From CAYJOG01 sp964371695 [NCBI: uncultured bacterium] (GTDB lineage Bacteria; CAYJOG01), in NCBI GenBank assembly GCA_964371695.1, contig CAYJOG010000147.1, forward strand, positions 1 through 7,020: a stretch of 7,020 nucleotides of DNA, written 5' to 3'. Of the stretch, positions 5,844 to 7,020 are shown one piece after another. A program made the position numbers and the translations under genes. Under the pieces are notes generated by a model. The model ran no database searches and had not been told where the DNA came from. It worked only from the letters and a program-made list of their open reading frames with translations. Every line of letters begins with the position of its first letter. The first letter of the stretch is position 1.

Positions 5844-5865
5844 AGGTAAAGCCAACAAAGGCGCG

Positions 5866-6264
5866 CTACGGCGTCACCAACACCACCGACGGAAAATAGG
5901 CCCGGTAGCGCCTGGGGTCGCGGGTGAGCAGGGGCCAACCGGCCACGGCGGCGTGTGCGCCGATGAAAAAATCAGCCAGCACGCCGGTTTTGTGGCCGCC
6001 TTTGCCCCGATACCGGCCAAAAGCCTTGCCCGCGAGAAAAAGCGCCGGGCGGGGAGTGTCCACCAACGCCACCTCCAACTGGTTCAGCACCTTGTCCAGC
6101 GCCTCGATGGTGTTGAAGGCAAATGAGAGTTCGGCGTAAATCACCGGGTTGATGGCCAGCTTGTGGGCCTGGGCCTGCTGGCGCAACTGGGTTTCAGACC
6201 AACCCGCCCATATCGGGTCGTCGGTCAGCAGGTCTATCAGCACATTGGTGTCAACCAGAATCAC
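5866..6264 (-). CDS. vapC: VapC-type PIN-domain toxin, probable RNase
   Basis: 132 residues, GTG start. PIN-domain ribonuclease, toxin of a type II toxin-antitoxin pair; VapC enzymes cut tRNA or rRNA with Mg/Mn bound by acidic residues. These are D5 (in ILVDTNVLIDLL), E45 (in VIYAELSFAF), D98 (in TGVLADFFIGAHA) and D116 (in PLLTRDPRRY), all present, so the toxin looks active. Length is normal. Its start codon overlaps the antitoxin stop by four bases (GTGA, 6264-6261), so translation is probably coupled and antitoxin is made first. The RNA target cannot be predicted. The gene runs toward the 5755-5843 repeat. Confidence 0.93.
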   Translation of the reverse strand: MILVDTNVLIDLLTDDPIWAGWSETQLRQQAQAHKLAINPVIYAELSFAFNTIEALDKVLNQLEVALVDTPRPALFLAGKAFGRYRGKGGHKTGVLADFFIGAHAAVAGWPLLTRDPRRYRAYFPSVVLVTP

Positions 6265-6506
6265 TCTTCGGGTCGCAGCAGGGCCATGAGTTCATCGGTG
6301 CGCCATTTCACATCGGCCTTGCCCCGTGCGGCGGCAAAGCGGTCTTTGGTCCTGGCCGCGGGTGGCTTGGCCCCCGCCTTTTTCACCACCACGTCGCCCT
6401 GGGGGTTCACCGAAAAATCCACACCACACCCCGGCGAAAGGCGCAGGGCGTCGCGGATGGGTTTGGGAATGGTGACTTGGCCTTTGGTGGTAAGGGCGTT
6501 GGGCAT
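6261..6506 (-). CDS. vapB: VapB-type antitoxin with AbrB/SpoVT DNA-binding domain
   Basis: 81 residues. Residues 1-45 form an AbrB/SpoVT/MazE-like swapped-hairpin domain (LTTKGQVTIPKPIRDALRL is the signature), which binds DNA as a dimer. The C-terminal part (FAAARGKADVKWRTDELMAL) should wrap the VapC toxin and block its active site. ATG 6506 is preceded by a strong AGGAGG (6512-6517 on the opposite strand) with five bases between, which favours it over a start 63 bases further upstream at 6569. Overlaps vapC by four bases. Family behaviour predicts autorepression by the VapBC complex at the inverted repeat just upstream. Confidence 0.92.
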   Translation of the reverse strand: MPNALTTKGQVTIPKPIRDALRLSPGCGVDFSVNPQGDVVVKKAGAKPPAARTKDRFAAARGKADVKWRTDELMALLRPEE

Positions 6507-6522
6507 GTCCGCCTCCTGCTTG

Positions 6523-6551
6523 AGTATTACTTCATCCGCCAGTGTAATACT
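6523..6551 (-). promoter_or_regulatory. Inverted-repeat operator candidate for vapBC
   Basis: AGTATTAC (6523-6530) and GTAATACT (6544-6551) are perfect 8-base inverted repeats with 13 bases between, so matching half-site positions are 21 bases apart, two helical turns. The near box lies 17 bases before the vapB ATG, just upstream of its ribosome binding site. Paired AT-containing half sites at this position fit autorepression by a VapBC complex. The sequence match is seen; binding is inferred. No convincing -35/-10 pair was found. Confidence 0.6.
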
Positions 6552-6584
6552 TTTTGCAGTGTGGGGCAAGGAAGGAAAGCTGGT

Positions 6585-6608
6585 GGCGCAGGCATCCTGC
6601 CTGCGTGA
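6585..6608. repeat. REP-like palindrome, left copy of an inverted pair
   Basis: CGCAGGC (6587-6593) pairs with GCCTGCG (6599-6605), loop ATCCT. The unit GGCGCAGGCATCCTGCCTGC (6585-6604) is nearly identical to the complement of 7001-7020 (one difference), so copies in opposite orientation bracket the gene-free right end. Confidence 0.7.
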
Positions 6609-6632
6609 AAAAAAGGAAAAAACACCTTATTT

Positions 6633-6668
6633 CCTCTCCCCTTTACGGGGAGAGGGTGGCCGAAGGCC
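6633..6668. repeat. CCTCTCCCC-type palindrome plus GGCC hairpin
   Basis: CCTCTCCCC (6633-6641) pairs with GGGGAGAGG (6647-6655), 9 bp, loop TTTAC. GGCC (6658-6661) and GGCC (6665-6668) add a small hairpin. This palindrome type, followed by GTGGCCGAAGGCCGGGT, is widespread between genes of unrelated bacteria and is often mistranslated as short proteins. A second copy in opposite orientation lies at 6805-6843. Confidence 0.75.
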
Positions 6669-6700
6669 GGGTAATGGGCGCGGGGGGGCTTTTGGGATTG

Positions 6701-6749
6701 CGGCAGCATATTGATGCTGCCGGGTGCGCCCAGCGGCACGACAGTGCCG
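6701..6749. repeat. Two adjacent hairpins inside the right-end repeat block
   Basis: CGGCAGCAT (6701-6709) pairs with ATGCTGCCG (6714-6722), loop ATTG. CGGCAC (6734-6739) pairs with GTGCCG (6744-6749), loop GACA. They lie between the two oppositely oriented CCTCTCCCC palindromes. Role unknown. Confidence 0.6.
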
Positions 6750-6804
6750 GGGTCAAACATGGGCAAAAAATCCAAACAGAAATTTGATTTTATGCTTTTG
6801 ATTT

Positions 6805-6843
6805 TACCCCTCACCCCAACCCTCTCCCCAGTGGGGGAGAGGG
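6805..6843. repeat. CCTCTCCCC-type palindrome, opposite orientation
   Basis: CCCTCTCCCC (6820-6829) pairs with GGGGAGAGGG (6834-6843), loop AGTG. The flank TACCCCTCACCCCAAC (6805-6820) is the typical lead-in of this repeat type and mirrors the right flank of the copy at 6633-6668. Confidence 0.75.
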
Positions 6844-6916
6844 GGTCAATCAAGTCCTCTGGAATGTTCTCGCCGCCGTTTTGAGTATACAAACCTTTAA
6901 TTGCTTTATTGCTTGA

Positions 6917-6988
6917 GGCGGGCGAGGACGCCCGCCCCACTAACAACGCACAGCTTTCTTTCTCAGTGGGGCAGGCGTCCCGCCTGCC
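6917..6988. repeat. Inverted pair of REP-like palindromes
   Basis: GGCGGGCG (6917-6924) pairs with CGCCCGCC (6929-6936), and GGCAGGCG (6970-6977) pairs with CGCCTGCC (6981-6988). The two units are also inverted relative to each other: GGACGCCCGCCCCACT (6926-6941) complements AGTGGGGCAGGCGTCC (6965-6980) with one mismatch. A spacer of 23 bases separates them. This is a BIME-like arrangement; the second hairpin is followed by TTTTATAT, but no gene upstream on the plus strand would need a terminator. Confidence 0.7.
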
Positions 6989-6996
6989 TTTTATAT

Positions 6997-7020
6997 GAAC
7001 GCAGGCAAGATGCCTGCGCC
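6997..7020. repeat. REP-like palindrome, right copy of an inverted pair
   Basis: CGCAGGCA (7000-7007) pairs with TGCCTGCG (7011-7018), loop AGA. It is the inverted partner of 6585-6608. The window ends within its flank. Confidence 0.7.

Larger units (their letters stand above)
6570..7020. other. Gene-free right end, a block of REP-like palindromes
   Basis: No reading frame here has coding character; frames that exist run through the palindromes and encode the usual repeat-derived peptides. Besides the listed hairpins, 6751-6804 and 6846-6916 are AT-richer spacers in which I see no gene, tRNA or clear promoter. Confidence 0.65.

Noticed and set aside
4427-5938. 503-codon minus-strand frame across the AEC gene
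   Set aside because: It is antisense to clear AEC and ferredoxin sequence and its composition (His, Gln, Arg repeats) is that of a shadow frame.
6527-6946. Minus-strand frame of 139 codons in the right-end block
   Set aside because: It runs through REP-like palindromes and encodes the common repeat-derived peptides (LSPTGERVGVRG, AGRMPAPP), a known annotation artefact.
6585-7018. Possible CRISPR array because of repeated palindromes
   Set aside because: The units are of several kinds, in both orientations, with unequal spacing; there is no series of identical repeats with uniform spacers.

Overview
The window is GC-rich and densely coding, with strong G/C preference at third codon positions in every gene. 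It looks like one chromosomal segment of a Gram-negative, probably proteobacterial organism: the inner-membrane protease HtpX, a FecR-like membrane-anchored protein, a thioredoxin-like [2Fe-2S] ferredoxin and a VapBC toxin-antitoxin pair all fit. I cannot name a genus from sequence alone.

Layout, left to right. Positions 1-58 hold the 3' part of an intergenic repeat, here called the R element, which runs into a FecR-domain protein (47-1264, +). A 320-base gap with two hairpins follows, then a single-pass membrane protein with long charged coiled coils (1586-2626, +). A full R element (2605-2772) covers the end of that gene. Next are an O6-alkylguanine-DNA alkyltransferase (2798-3364, +) and HtpX (3443-4276, +). 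A second full R element (4275-4443) lies between htpX and a convergent ferredoxin gene (4441-4755, -). An AEC-family transporter (4847-5722, +) diverges from the ferredoxin. After an 89-base inverted-repeat element (5755-5843) comes vapBC (5866-6506, -) with a clear operator-like inverted repeat upstream. The last 450 bases contain no gene. They are a crowd of REP-like palindromes, two types of which recur as inverted copies.

The protein genes do not form one pathway: DNA alkylation repair, membrane protein quality control, electron transfer, anion/organic acid transport and a toxin-antitoxin pair sit side by side. The two proteins at the left end share an architecture (one N-terminal membrane segment plus a large extracytoplasmic part) and have no function I can assign.

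The most interesting signal is non-coding. The R element is a string of five hairpins whose stem sequences differ between copies while base pairing and some loop and linker sequences are kept. That is the pattern of a selected RNA or DNA fold. I found no new multi-gene defence or biosynthetic system here.
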